A stretch of 43,509 bases of DNA from Opitutia bacterium Tous-C4FEB. GTDB taxonomy: Bacteria; Verrucomicrobiota; Verrucomicrobiia; Opitutales; Opitutaceae. Made by a program: the position numbers and the translations under genes. Below, one piece after another: positions 9,045 through 17,909 of this stretch (position 1 is the stretch's first letter; every line of letters begins with the position of its first letter). Location of the stretch: NCBI GenBank assembly GCA_002304445.1, contig NEVA01000026.1, positions 1 through 43,509 on the forward strand. The letters are read 5' to 3'. The notes beneath the pieces are model-generated. The model saw nothing but the letters and a program-made list of their open reading frames with translations, was not told the DNA's origin and did not search any database.

Positions 9045-10349
9045 ATGAAACTCCCCGTCGTCCTCCTCGTCGCCTCCCTCGCGGTCAACGCCGCCGTCAT
9101 CACGCTCTACTTCAAACAATCCTCGGGTGCGACGTCGGCCGGCTCCGCCGCGGTTGCCGCGCTCCCAGAAAAATCCGCCGGTTCGTCGGGCTCTGCGGCG
9201 CCCGTCCCGTCCGCCGCGTCGGGCGCCGCCGCCCAAACCGCACAGCTCGCCAAATCGTGGAGCGAGCTCCAAGCCGGTGACCTCAAGACCTTGCCCGAGC
9301 GCCTGCGCGCTGCCGGCTTTCCCCCGTCGATGATCCGCGCCATCGTCGCCGCGCAGGTCAACGAGCAGTTCTCCGCCCGCCGGAAAGAACTTCTCGGCAA
9401 CCAAGCCGAGCAGCCGTTTTGGAAGAACCAACGCTCCGGCATGATGGACCCCAAGACCATGACCGCCCTGCGCGATCTCGGCAAAGAGCAGATGGCGCTC
9501 ATGAAGTCCCTCCTCGGCGACAGCGCCCCCGGCCACGAGGAGATCAACGCCTGGCAACGCCGCCAGTTCGGCAACCTCGCCCCCGAGAAACTGACTCAGC
9601 TCCAAAGCATCAATACCGACTACAGCGAACTCCAGCAGGAGATCATGCAAAAGGCCAACGGCGTCATGCTCCCCGAGGACCGCGAGAAACTCACCTACCT
9701 CGAAAAGGAAAAACTCGCGGATATCGCGAAGACCCTCACGCCGCAGGAATTCGAAGAATTCCAACTTCGCTCCAGCAACACCGCCAACCAGCTCCGCGGC
9801 CAGCTCGGCAGCTTCAACACCACCGAAGCCGAATTCCGCGCGCTCTACAGGGCGGCGGCCGCCATCGACGAAAAATACGGCACCGCCGGCCCCTTTGGCC
9901 CCCGCAATCCCGGCGACTATCAAAACCGCCAGGCCGATATGCTCGCCCAAGCCAAGGCCGTCCTCACGCCCGAGCGCTTCGCCGACTACAAGTTGGCGAC
10001 CGATCCGCAGTCCCGGCAGGTCAGCAGTCTCGTCGCCCGGCTCGAACTCCCGCCCGCCACGACCCAGCAGGTCGTGTCGTTGCAGCAGGATTTTCAGAAT
10101 CGGCAACGCGCACTCATGACCAACCGCGCGCTCACGCCTGCCGACCGCACCGCTCAACAAGCTGCGCTCCTGCAGGAAGCCACCGCCAAGCTCAGCGCGA
10201 CGCTCACCCCGCGCGGCCTCGAGGCCTACAAACAAAACGGCGGCCAATGGCTCGACATGCTCAAACCCCGCCCCGCCGCTCCTTCGGGCATAACCACCCC
10301 CGCGATCCCCCCAGGTGCGGTGCCCGCCGTCCGCCTGCCCGGCGGCTGA
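9045..10349 (+). CDS. Anchored or secreted helical protein of unknown function
   Basis: This 434-residue protein is not one I recognise. It begins with a hydrophobic segment (KLPVVLLVASLAVNAAVITLYF) that could be an uncleaved anchor or signal peptide. A low-complexity Ser/Ala/Gly linker follows to about residue 65. The rest is a long, Gln- and Glu-rich, mostly helical region with recurring phrases such as LTPQEFEEFQLR, LTPERFADYKLA and LTPRGLEAYKQ. These recall periplasmic helical-repeat proteins. The ATG at 9045 is preferred over TTG at 9039. It lies 127 bp upstream of the PPK2 gene on the same strand, but a functional link is not shown. Confidence 0.75.
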   Translation: MKLPVVLLVASLAVNAAVITLYFKQSSGATSAGSAAVAALPEKSAGSSGSAAPVPSAASGAAAQTAQLAKSWSELQAGDLKTLPERLRAAGFPPSMIRAIVAAQVNEQFSARRKELLGNQAEQPFWKNQRSGMMDPKTMTALRDLGKEQMALMKSLLGDSAPGHEEINAWQRRQFGNLAPEKLTQLQSINTDYSELQQEIMQKANGVMLPEDREKLTYLEKEKLADIAKTLTPQEFEEFQLRSSNTANQLRGQLGSFNTTEAEFRALYRAAAAIDEKYGTAGPFGPRNPGDYQNRQADMLAQAKAVLTPERFADYKLATDPQSRQVSSLVARLELPPATTQQVVSLQQDFQNRQRALMTNRALTPADRTAQQAALLQEATAKLSATLTPRGLEAYKQNGGQWLDMLKPRPAAPSGITTPAIPPGAVPAVRLPGG

Positions 10350-10476
10350 TTCGAGACCGTCGCCGCCCCCGGGCCGCTGAGCCGCCGCGCGGTTTCGTTA
10401 CAATTCCGCGCAGGATTTGCGTGCGCCGCGCCCCCGGCTCGACAAGCCCCGCGCCCGCCGCCACTTCTTTCCGCGC

Positions 10477-11964
10477 ATGGCCAAAGCCGACCCCGCACCG
10501 CGTCTTTCCAAAAAAGCCTACGACGACCGCGTCGCCGATGTGCGCGCCGACCTCGTCCACATGCAGGTACAGTTGAAGAATGCGCCGTTCCCCGTCCTCG
10601 TCGTCGTTGCCGGCGTCGGCGCCGCCGGCAAGGGCGATGTCGTCAACGTCCTCAACGCCTGGCTCGATCCACGCGGCGTCGAGACCTTCGCCTTTAAGGA
10701 GCCCACCGACGAAGAACGTGAACGCCCCGCCATGTGGCGTTTCTGGCGCTGCCTTCCGCCCCACGGCCGCATCGCCATCTACGCCGGCGGCTGGCACACC
10801 GAGGCCCTCCGCGAAGATCCCCGCAACCCGCGCGACCTCGCCGAATTCGACACCGCCCTGCGCCGCATCGCGCGCTTCGAGGACCAACTCACCGCCGACG
10901 GCGTTCTCATCGTCAAAATCTGGCTTCACCTCACCAAGGACGACCAACGCGCCCGCCTCCACGAACTCGAAGACGACGAGCGCACCGCCTGGCGCATCAC
11001 CGCCGAGGACTGGAAAAGCCACCGCGATTACGACCGCCTCTCCCGCCTCGCCGACACCATGCGCCGCGCCACCCAGCGCCCCGGCGCACCTTGGCACGTC
11101 ATCAACGCCTCCGATCCCCGCGCGCGCAATCTGGAGGTCGCCGACAAGATCCTCACCCGTTTCCGCGCGCACTACCGCACGCACAAGACCGTCGCGCCCA
11201 TCGCCAAGCCCCGCCGCACCGCCCCGCTGCGCGCGGCCGGCCTGCGCCGTTTGTTGGCCCTCCCGCTCGACCAGCACGTCGGCTCCGGCGGCTACGAGGA
11301 GAAGCGCGACAAATGGCTCGGCAAACTCAACCGCACCGTCCGCGCCGCCAACCAGGCCCGCCGCTCGATCGTTTGGGTCTTCGAGGGCTGGGACGCCGCC
11401 GGCAAGGGCGGGGCCATCCGGCGCCTCACCGACGCCATCGACGCCCGCGACTCCCGCGTCATCCCGATTTCCAAACCCACCGACGAGGAGAAAGCCCACC
11501 ACTACCTCTGGCGTTTCTGGCGGCACGTCCCCCGCGCCGGTATGGCCACGATCTACGACCGTTCCTGGTATGGCCGGGTGCTCGTGGAACGCCTCGAAGG
11601 TTTCGCCCGGGATGTCGAATGGCGCCGCGCCTATGCCGAGATGAACGAATTCGAACGCGAACTCGTCGAGCACGGCGTGATCGTGATCAAGTTCTGGCTC
11701 CACATCAGCAAAGAGGAGCAACTGCGCCGCTTCCGGAATCGCGAGGATACCGAATACAAGCGGCACAAAATCAACGACGAGGACTGGCGCAACCGCCGCA
11801 AGTGGGCCGCCTACGAAACCGCCGTGGGCGACATGATCGCCCTCACGCAAACCCGCTTCGCCCCTTGGCACCTGATCCCGGCCAACAACAAACGCCACGC
11901 CCGCCTCGAGATCATCAAGACGTCCTGCCAAATGATCGAAGTCGCCCTCGCCGCGAAAAAGTAG
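10477..11964 (+). CDS. pap: Polyphosphate:AMP phosphotransferase (two-domain PPK2)
   Basis: This 495-residue cytoplasmic enzyme of the PPK2 family consists of two fused P-loop domains. Fused PPK2 proteins typically phosphorylate AMP to ADP with polyphosphate. The C-terminal domain is canonical: Walker A in EGWDAAGKGG (about residues 303-312), then RLTDAID, the lid-region phrase KPTDEEKAHHYLWRFW, and DRSWYGRVLVER (about 361-371). The N-terminal domain keeps GVGAAGKGD (46-54) and the KEPTDEE and MWRFWR pieces, but has YAGGWHTEAL where DRSWYGR should be, so it may not be catalytic. The ATG at 10477 (MAKADPAPRL) is preferred to the longer frame from 10417. It is convergent with the xanthine dehydrogenase gene. 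Confidence 0.9.
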   Translation: MAKADPAPRLSKKAYDDRVADVRADLVHMQVQLKNAPFPVLVVVAGVGAAGKGDVVNVLNAWLDPRGVETFAFKEPTDEERERPAMWRFWRCLPPHGRIAIYAGGWHTEALREDPRNPRDLAEFDTALRRIARFEDQLTADGVLIVKIWLHLTKDDQRARLHELEDDERTAWRITAEDWKSHRDYDRLSRLADTMRRATQRPGAPWHVINASDPRARNLEVADKILTRFRAHYRTHKTVAPIAKPRRTAPLRAAGLRRLLALPLDQHVGSGGYEEKRDKWLGKLNRTVRAANQARRSIVWVFEGWDAAGKGGAIRRLTDAIDARDSRVIPISKPTDEEKAHHYLWRFWRHVPRAGMATIYDRSWYGRVLVERLEGFARDVEWRRAYAEMNEFERELVEHGVIVIKFWLHISKEEQLRRFRNREDTEYKRHKINDEDWRNRRKWAAYETAVGDMIALTQTRFAPWHLIPANNKRHARLEIIKTSCQMIEVALAAKK

Positions 11965-11997
11965 CGCCCCGGCTCCTCACTCCCCCGCCGTCGCCAC

Positions 11998-12022
11998 TCG
12001 CCCGAGCGAAAGCGTCGGGCGA
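11998..12022. terminator. Hairpin between convergent genes
   Basis: A perfect 8-bp inverted repeat, TCGCCCGA and TCGGGCGA, encloses GCGAAAGCG, which can itself pair GC-GAAA-GC to form a GNRA-type tetraloop. It sits between the stops of the PPK2 gene and the xanthine dehydrogenase gene, where a bidirectional terminator is expected. There is no T-tract on either side, so intrinsic termination is not certain. It may instead stabilise 3' ends. Confidence 0.5.
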
Positions 12023-12103
12023 AATCCCGCCGGCTGCAGCGCGCCGCACCTTTGGAGCGCGCATGAAGTCCTCCCGCACCAGCCCCCTGCGGAGATTCAC
12101 CGG

Positions 12104-15100
12104 CTACGCCCGCAACCGCTTCCGCACCGCCGCGAAAATCGCTTCGCCCGTCGCCGGCGACGCAAGCAGCACCTCGTCACCCGCCGTCCCGAAATTCGCC
12201 ACCGCATCGCGGATCGCTTCGCGCACACTGAACGCCAACATCAGCGGCGGCTCGCCCACGGCCTTGCTGCCGTGAATCGTTTTCGGCTGCGCCGCCATCG
12301 GGAGCAACGTTACGTTCAACTCCACCGGCGCGTCGCTGATCGCCGGGATCTGATAGGTGCTCGCGCTGTGCGTGAGCAGCCGGCCTTTCGCGTCCCACTT
12401 GAGCTCCTCCCGCGTCAGCCAGCCCATGCCTTGCACGAAGCCGCCCTCGATCTGCCCACGGTCGATCCCCGGGTTCAGCGAGTCGCCCACGTCGTGCACG
12501 ATGTCCACCCGCCGCACGCGGTGCATGCCCGTAAACCCGTCCACTTCCACCTCCGACACCGACGCGCCAAACGAATAGTAATGAAACGGCCGCCCCGCCG
12601 ACTTCGACCAGTCCCAGTGGATCCCCGGCGTCTTGTAGAACCCGGTCGTCGAGAGCCCCACCCGGCTCAGGTAAGCTTTCTTGCACACATCGGCGAACGG
12701 CACCCGCCGCGTCGGCTGGCCGGCCACACTCACCGCGTCGTCGGCAAATTCCAACTTCGCCGCCTCCGCTTCGCTCGCGCCGAGCAGCTCCGCCGCCACC
12801 GGCCGCAGCCGCTCGCGCAAGATCTCGCACGCGTTCCGCACCGCCGCGCCGTTCAGGTCCGCACCGCTCGACGCCGCCGTCGGCGACGTGTTCGGCACTT
12901 TGTCCGTGCTCGTCGCCATCAGCCGGATCTTCGTCGCCGGCAACCCGAGCTCGCGCATCGCCACCCCGAGCATCTTCACGTTGAGCCCTTGCCCCATCTC
13001 CGTGCCGCCGTGGTTCACCTGCACCGAGCCGTCGGGATAAATGTGCACCAGCGCGCCGGCCTGATTGTAGTGCGTCAGCGTAAACGAAATTCCGAACTTC
13101 ACCGGCGTCACCGCCAGCCCGCGCTTCACCCGCCCGCTCGTCGCATTCCACGCCGCAATTTCGGACCGTCGTTCCTCGAAGCGCGCCTCCGTCATGACCC
13201 GCGACCACACCTCCTGGATTCGGTTGATGCCCAGGTCCTCGCGGTAGTGCGTCGTGTTGGTCTCACCCGCGCCGTGATAGAAATTCCGCGCCCGCACCAC
13301 TTCCGGCCGCAGCCCGAGCCGGCCCGCGATCCGCGCCGCAATTTCTTCCACGACCAACATGCCTTGCGGCCCGCCAAATCCGCGAAACGCCGTGTGCGAC
13401 GTCACGTTTGTATTTGCGATCCGCCCGGTGAATTTCACCGCCGGGATATAGTAGGCGTTGTCCAAGTGAAACAGCGCCCGGTCGCAGATCGCCTGGGAAA
13501 GATCCATCGACCAACCGCCGTCCGACACGAGGTCCACCTGCGACGCGAGCAGCCGCCCCTCGCCGTCGTAGCCCACCGAAAACTTTGCCCAAAACGGATG
13601 CCGCTTTCCCGTCAACGCCATGTCCACATCGCGGTCCAACTGCCAGCGCACGGGCCGCCCCGTCTTCAGCGCCGCGAGCGCCACGATCGCCGCCGGGGCG
13701 TTGCCCTGCGTTTCCTTGCCGCCGAAACCGCCGCCCATCCGCGGCGACTGCACCGTGACCTTGTTGCGGGAAACATGCAGCACCTCGGCGACGATCGTTT
13801 GGATCTCCGACGGATGCTGCGTCGAGGAATGCACCAGCATCGCCCCGTCCTCGCCCGCCTCGGCCCACGCCGCCTGCGTCTCCAGATAAAAATGCTCCTG
13901 CCCGCCGAATTCGAATTCGCCCTCGATCCGGTGCGGCGCCGCCGCCAGCGCCGCCGTCACGTCGCCGCGCGCGAGCACGTGCGGCTCCGAATGAAAACTC
14001 CCCGCCGCGATCGCCGCCGGCACGCCGACCAACGCCGGGAGCGGCACATAATCCACTTCCACCAACGCCGCCGCCGCGCGACACGCCCGCACCGAGTCAC
14101 CGATCACCACCGCGACGACTTGGCCGTGATAACGGATTTCGTCCGTCGCCAACATCGGCTCGTCGTGCCGCACCGGACCCACGTTGTTTTCGCCGGGAAT
14201 GTCCTCCGCCAGCAGCACCGCCGCGACGCCGGGAAAAGCCCGCGCCTGCGTCGCGTCGCGCCGCGTGATCTTCGCCCGCGCGTGCGGAGCCATCACCGGC
14301 CACACCTCGAGCATCGTCCGCCGCTGCGCCGTGTCGTCCACGTAAAGCGCCCGCCCCGTCACATGTCCGATCGCGCTCTCGTGCCGCAGCGACCGCGACG
14401 CATCCGCCGGCGGCACCGGCGCACCCGCCGCAAAATCGAGCACGCCGTCCTGCGCCAAGCTCCGTTCTCCGCTGGCAAATTTCTCCCACAAGCTGACGAT
14501 CAAACCGCGCCGATAGTCCGCACCGCCGCGGACATCATCAATCGGCGAAAACTCCGTGCGCAGCACCGCCGCCACGTCGCCCGCCGCCGCCGCGAGCGTC
14601 CGTCCCACCAGCGCCGACTCCGCCTTGAGCGCCCGCACCGGCGTCGCCGCCACACCGCCAAACGCCAGCCGCGCCTTCGTCACCACTCCGGCCGCATCGC
14701 ACTCCACGCGAAACGCCGCCGCGACGATGCTGATGTCCATCTCGCGCCGTTTGGAGACTTTGAAATAATCCGCCCGCACCGCGCCATCGCCGCGCGGCAC
14801 GATGATTTCCCGGATGATCTCATCCGCCTGCAGCAGCGTCTTTCGGTAGCCGGTGAAAAAATCCTTTAGCGCCACCGTGCGGTCGCCCTTCGCCGAGGAG
14901 AGCAACAACGTCGCATCCAGCGTGAGCAGCAACGGCGCGCTGTCGCCGATGGGCGAGGCCGTCGCGAGATTGCCGCCAAGCGTCGCCCGGCTCCGAATCT
15001 GCCGCGAGGCGTAGACCGCCAGCATTTTTTGCAGCGACGGATACTCGGCGCCCATCGCCTGCTCAACGTTCGTCAACGTCGCACCTGCGCCCACCCGCCA

Positions 15101-15847
15101 CGCGGTCGGACTTGCGACGAGCCGCGTCAATTCCGGCACCGCCTCGGTCGAGATCAGCACCGGAAACGCCTTGGCCTTCTTGTTCAGCTCGACGCCGATC
15201 TCCGTCGCGCCCGCCACGAGCAGCGCGGTCGGATGCGCCGCCTTCAGGGCAAACAAAGCCGCGAGCGAGGTCGGCCGGAAAAACCGTTCGCCCGCCGCCG
15301 CATAGTCCACGCCGCCGAGAGGCGCAAGCGGTTCGGCCAACCTCGCCTTAAACCTGTCCGTCGCGGGCTCCGCGACCGTCGCGAGGGCCGCATCGCGAAT
15401 CGGCCGGTAACCGGTGCAACGGCACAGGTTGCCACAGAGCTGGTCGCTCAGCTTGGCCGGCGTCTGACAGTCGGTGCGGTTGTGCGCTTCAAACAGCGAC
15501 ACGACGATCCCCGGCGTGCAATAGCCGCACTGGGACCCGTAATTCTCCACCATCGTACTTTGCGCGGGATGTAGTTTCGCACCGTCGGCCAATCCGTCCA
15601 CCGTGATGACCTCGCGCCCGGCAAACATCGGGAGCAGCGCGATGCAGCTGTTGATCGCGCGGTAGGTCGGCTGGCCGTGCGCGTCGCGGTCCACCAGCGC
15701 CACCGTGCACGCGCCGCAGTCGCCCTCGGCGCAACCTTGCTTGCTGCCGGTGCAGCCGTGCGTGCGCAGATAATCGAGCAACGTCGTCGTGGGCGCGAGG
15801 CCGTCAACCTTCGTGATCTTCCCGTTGAGTGTGAAATCAAACGCCAT
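12104..15847 (-). CDS. xdh: Xanthine dehydrogenase, single-chain
   Basis: This 1247-residue molybdo-flavoprotein oxidises hypoxanthine/xanthine to urate. Order: plant-type [2Fe-2S] domain (Cys39, 44, 47, 68), second [2Fe-2S] domain (Cys107, 110, 142, 144), FAD domain (about 190-440, with VAGATEIG and TLGGNLATASPIGD), then the molybdopterin domain (about 485-1247). Purine-binding and catalytic residues known from bovine XDH are present: GQEHFYLE (Gln650), GGFGGKE (Glu712), FRGFGG (Arg822) and GEPP (Glu1199). Many bacteria split this enzyme into XdhA and XdhB; here it is one chain, as in eukaryotes. The ATG at 15845-15847 starts the Fe-S domain directly; the upstream in-frame extension to 16063 overlaps the preceding gene and is rejected. 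It is last in the ureide operon, 8 bp after the ureidoglycolate amidohydrolase stop. No XdhC maturation factor is visible nearby. Confidence 0.96.
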   Translation of the reverse strand: MAFDFTLNGKITKVDGLAPTTTLLDYLRTHGCTGSKQGCAEGDCGACTVALVDRDAHGQPTYRAINSCIALLPMFAGREVITVDGLADGAKLHPAQSTMVENYGSQCGYCTPGIVVSLFEAHNRTDCQTPAKLSDQLCGNLCRCTGYRPIRDAALATVAEPATDRFKARLAEPLAPLGGVDYAAAGERFFRPTSLAALFALKAAHPTALLVAGATEIGVELNKKAKAFPVLISTEAVPELTRLVASPTAWRVGAGATLTNVEQAMGAEYPSLQKMLAVYASRQIRSRATLGGNLATASPIGDSAPLLLTLDATLLLSSAKGDRTVALKDFFTGYRKTLLQADEIIREIIVPRGDGAVRADYFKVSKRREMDISIVAAAFRVECDAAGVVTKARLAFGGVAATPVRALKAESALVGRTLAAAAGDVAAVLRTEFSPIDDVRGGADYRRGLIVSLWEKFASGERSLAQDGVLDFAAGAPVPPADASRSLRHESAIGHVTGRALYVDDTAQRRTMLEVWPVMAPHARAKITRRDATQARAFPGVAAVLLAEDIPGENNVGPVRHDEPMLATDEIRYHGQVVAVVIGDSVRACRAAAALVEVDYVPLPALVGVPAAIAAGSFHSEPHVLARGDVTAALAAAPHRIEGEFEFGGQEHFYLETQAAWAEAGEDGAMLVHSSTQHPSEIQTIVAEVLHVSRNKVTVQSPRMGGGFGGKETQGNAPAAIVALAALKTGRPVRWQLDRDVDMALTGKRHPFWAKFSVGYDGEGRLLASQVDLVSDGGWSMDLSQAICDRALFHLDNAYYIPAVKFTGRIANTNVTSHTAFRGFGGPQGMLVVEEIAARIAGRLGLRPEVVRARNFYHGAGETNTTHYREDLGINRIQEVWSRVMTEARFEERRSEIAAWNATSGRVKRGLAVTPVKFGISFTLTHYNQAGALVHIYPDGSVQVNHGGTEMGQGLNVKMLGVAMRELGLPATKIRLMATSTDKVPNTSPTAASSGADLNGAAVRNACEILRERLRPVAAELLGASEAEAAKLEFADDAVSVAGQPTRRVPFADVCKKAYLSRVGLSTTGFYKTPGIHWDWSKSAGRPFHYYSFGASVSEVEVDGFTGMHRVRRVDIVHDVGDSLNPGIDRGQIEGGFVQGMGWLTREELKWDAKGRLLTHSASTYQIPAISDAPVELNVTLLPMAAQPKTIHGSKAVGEPPLMLAFSVREAIRDAVANFGTAGDEVLLASPATGEAIFAAVRKRLRA

Positions 15848-15855
15848 GACCGGGC

Positions 15856-17115
15856 TCACTCCGCCAACCGCGCCAGTGTGCGCGCAAGGACTTCGACGCC
15901 CGCGGCGATGTGCTCCGGCGAGGAATACTCCTCGGGCCGGTGGCTCCAACCGTTGCGGCAGGGGATGAAAATCATGGTCGTGGGGCTCACGCGCGCCATG
16001 AAGAGCGAGTCGTGATAGGCTCGGCTCACCATCCGCCGGCACTGCAGACCGAGCTCCGCGCACACCTGCTCCGCGATCGCGATCGTGCGGGCGTCACCCG
16101 GCGCGGGCGGATCCGCGTTGATCTCGGAAAATTCCAACTGCACCGAACGGCGCGCGCAGATTTCAGCGGCCGCCCGACGGATTTCGCCGAGCGCTTTTTC
16201 CCGCGTGTCGAGCCGCGTGTCGCGCAGGTCGATTTCCAAATAGGCGCGGTAAGGCACGCTGTTGACTGCGCCCGGCTCGATGCGAAATACGCCCGTCGTG
16301 CCCACCGTGTCGGGGCTGCCGCTCGTCGTCGCCGCGCGCTCGACCGCGAGCGCGATCTCGCCCGCCGCCAGTCCCGCGTCGCGGCGCCCCGGCATCAGCA
16401 CCGCGCCCGCATGTCCGCCCTCGCCTAGCAGCGAGACGCGGTAGCTGCTCGGACCGGCGATGTGTTCGACGATTCCGATAGGAATGCCCTCTTTCTCCAG
16501 CAGCGGGCCCTGCTCGATGTGCAGCTCCACAAACGCGTGATAAAAACCCTCCGCGAGCTTCACCGATTCCAGCGCCCCGACGCAGCCGGCCGCCGTGCGC
16601 AATTCCTCGAGCGAGCGACCCTCGCGGTCGCGCAACGCCCGGGCTTTCTCCAGCGGCAGCGCGCCCGCCAGCAACCGCGAGCCGAGGCACCCGAGACCGA
16701 ACCGGGTCGGCTCCTCCGCCGTAAACATCACGACCTCGATCGAGCGCCGCGGCTTGAAGCCCGCGCGCTTCAGCGCGTGCAACGCCTCAAATCCTCCGAG
16801 CACGCCCACGACGCCGTCATATAGTCCCGCGTTGGGAATCGCATCGGTGTGCGAGCCCGTGCCGACGGCCGGCAGCGTCGGCTCGCTGCCGGCCCAACGC
16901 GCGAAAATGTTGCCCACGGCATCCTCCCGCAGCGTCAGGCCCGCCTCGCGCGCCGAGCGGCGCACGTAATCGCGGCCGCGTTGGTCGGCCTCGGAGAACA
17001 GCACGCGCGTCACCACGGGCGCGGGCGCCTCGGAGATGAGCGCGAGTTCCTGCAACCGTCGCGACAAGGCGGCGGAATCGACGGCGATCTTCGGCGCGGG
17101 TGCGGCTGGGCTCAT
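15856..17115 (-). CDS. Ureidoglycolate amidohydrolase (M20 family)
   Basis: This 419-residue metal-dependent amidohydrolase of the hydantoinase/carbamoylase M20 family most likely converts (S)-ureidoglycolate to glyoxylate, CO2 and two NH3. The blocks GSHTDAIPNAGLYDGVVGVL and FTAEEPTRFG followed by CLGSRLLAG are the pattern of plant ureidoglycolate amidohydrolase. Predicted metal ligands are His89, Asp100, Glu134 or Glu135, His199 (ELHIEQGP) and His392 (HRPEEYSS). ATG at 17113-17115 overlaps the stop of the ureidoglycine aminohydrolase gene as ATGA, which argues for this start over the longer frame from 17193 and for translational coupling. An N-carbamoyl amino-acid hydrolase is the alternative, but the operon and motifs favour the ureide role. 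Confidence 0.87.
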   Translation of the reverse strand: MSPAAPAPKIAVDSAALSRRLQELALISEAPAPVVTRVLFSEADQRGRDYVRRSAREAGLTLREDAVGNIFARWAGSEPTLPAVGTGSHTDAIPNAGLYDGVVGVLGGFEALHALKRAGFKPRRSIEVVMFTAEEPTRFGLGCLGSRLLAGALPLEKARALRDREGRSLEELRTAAGCVGALESVKLAEGFYHAFVELHIEQGPLLEKEGIPIGIVEHIAGPSSYRVSLLGEGGHAGAVLMPGRRDAGLAAGEIALAVERAATTSGSPDTVGTTGVFRIEPGAVNSVPYRAYLEIDLRDTRLDTREKALGEIRRAAAEICARRSVQLEFSEINADPPAPGDARTIAIAEQVCAELGLQCRRMVSRAYHDSLFMARVSPTTMIFIPCRNGWSHRPEEYSSPEHIAAGVEVLARTLARLAE

Positions 17116-17861
17116 AGCGCGGGGCGGTTGACGTCTTTGTAATAGAGGTAACGCGCGGGCGTTTTGCCCATCGCGACGAACCACTGCGGGCAATACGAGC
17201 CCATCCAGATCACGTCACCCGCCTGCACCGGATACCACGAATCCTCGAGGCGATAGACGCCGGCTCCTTCGAGCATCAGCAGGCCGTGCTCCATGATGTG
17301 CGCCTCGACAAACGGAAGGTGTCCGCCGGGTTGATACGCGAAAATATTCACCGCCAGATCGTAGCCGGGTTCATCCGGGAGCAGCACCTGGAGGTTCGCC
17401 GCCGGATCACCGAGGAACGGCACGCCTTTGACTTTCGCGCACTCGCTGATGATCACCCGCGGAGCCGCCGCCCCGGGCAGCGGTTGGAATTTTTTCTGAA
17501 ACAACATGAGTTGCGTGCCGGGCTTCGGCGCGGTGAGCGTCCAAGGCTGGCCCGCCGGCGCGAAGAAGAATCCGCCTTCCTCGCAACGCTGGCGGTGCGT
17601 GCCGACCCCGAGCGTGCCGCCGCCGCTCATGAAATAGCCAAAGGTCTCGATGTCGTTGGCCGGCACGTTGGCCGCGCCGCCTTTTTGAAACGTGATCTGG
17701 GTCTGGGCGAACCGCGCGCCCATTACGGGACTGATCAGCACGACGGCCGTCGCATCGGTGAAACCGGGGAGCGAACTGGCGACGTGGTTGTTGGGCGTGA
17801 GCAACGCGTGCCGGGCGGCGACGCGAGCGCGAGTGTGGCCAAAGAGTTCGGACATGGACAT
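17112..17861 (-). CDS. allE: (S)-ureidoglycine aminohydrolase (bicupin)
   Basis: This 249-residue bicupin matches the UGHY/AllE (YlbA) family, a Mn-dependent enzyme that removes ammonia from (S)-ureidoglycine to give (S)-ureidoglycolate. The C-terminal cupin carries the metal set in FVEAHIMEHG (Glu186, His188, His192) and PQWF (Gln226). The family block GVYRLEDSWYPVQAGDVIWM lies around residues 201-220. Start ATG is at 17859-17861 (MSMSELFG); a second ATG two codons on is possible. The in-frame extension to 17906 looks non-coding. It lies 48 bp after allantoinase, the largest gap in the operon, and overlaps the next gene by 4 nt (ATGA). It acts directly after allantoate amidohydrolase. Confidence 0.92.
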   Translation of the reverse strand: MSMSELFGHTRARVAARHALLTPNNHVASSLPGFTDATAVVLISPVMGARFAQTQITFQKGGAANVPANDIETFGYFMSGGGTLGVGTHRQRCEEGGFFFAPAGQPWTLTAPKPGTQLMLFQKKFQPLPGAAAPRVIISECAKVKGVPFLGDPAANLQVLLPDEPGYDLAVNIFAYQPGGHLPFVEAHIMEHGLLMLEGAGVYRLEDSWYPVQAGDVIWMGSYCPQWFVAMGKTPARYLYYKDVNRPAL

Positions 17862-17909
17862 AAAATGGGGCGAGGAACGTCGGTCCAGGCAAGCGGGTTG
17901 GGGCAATTC

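Noticed and set aside
12272-14869. An 865-codon plus-strand frame inside xdh
   Set aside because: The translation is almost entirely Arg/His/Pro, typical of the complement of a GC-rich gene. The opposite strand carries conserved molybdopterin-domain motifs.
15848-16063. A longer start for xanthine dehydrogenase
   Set aside because: It would overlap the upstream amidohydrolase by about 200 nt and adds residues absent from the family; the ATG at 15847 begins the Fe-S domain.
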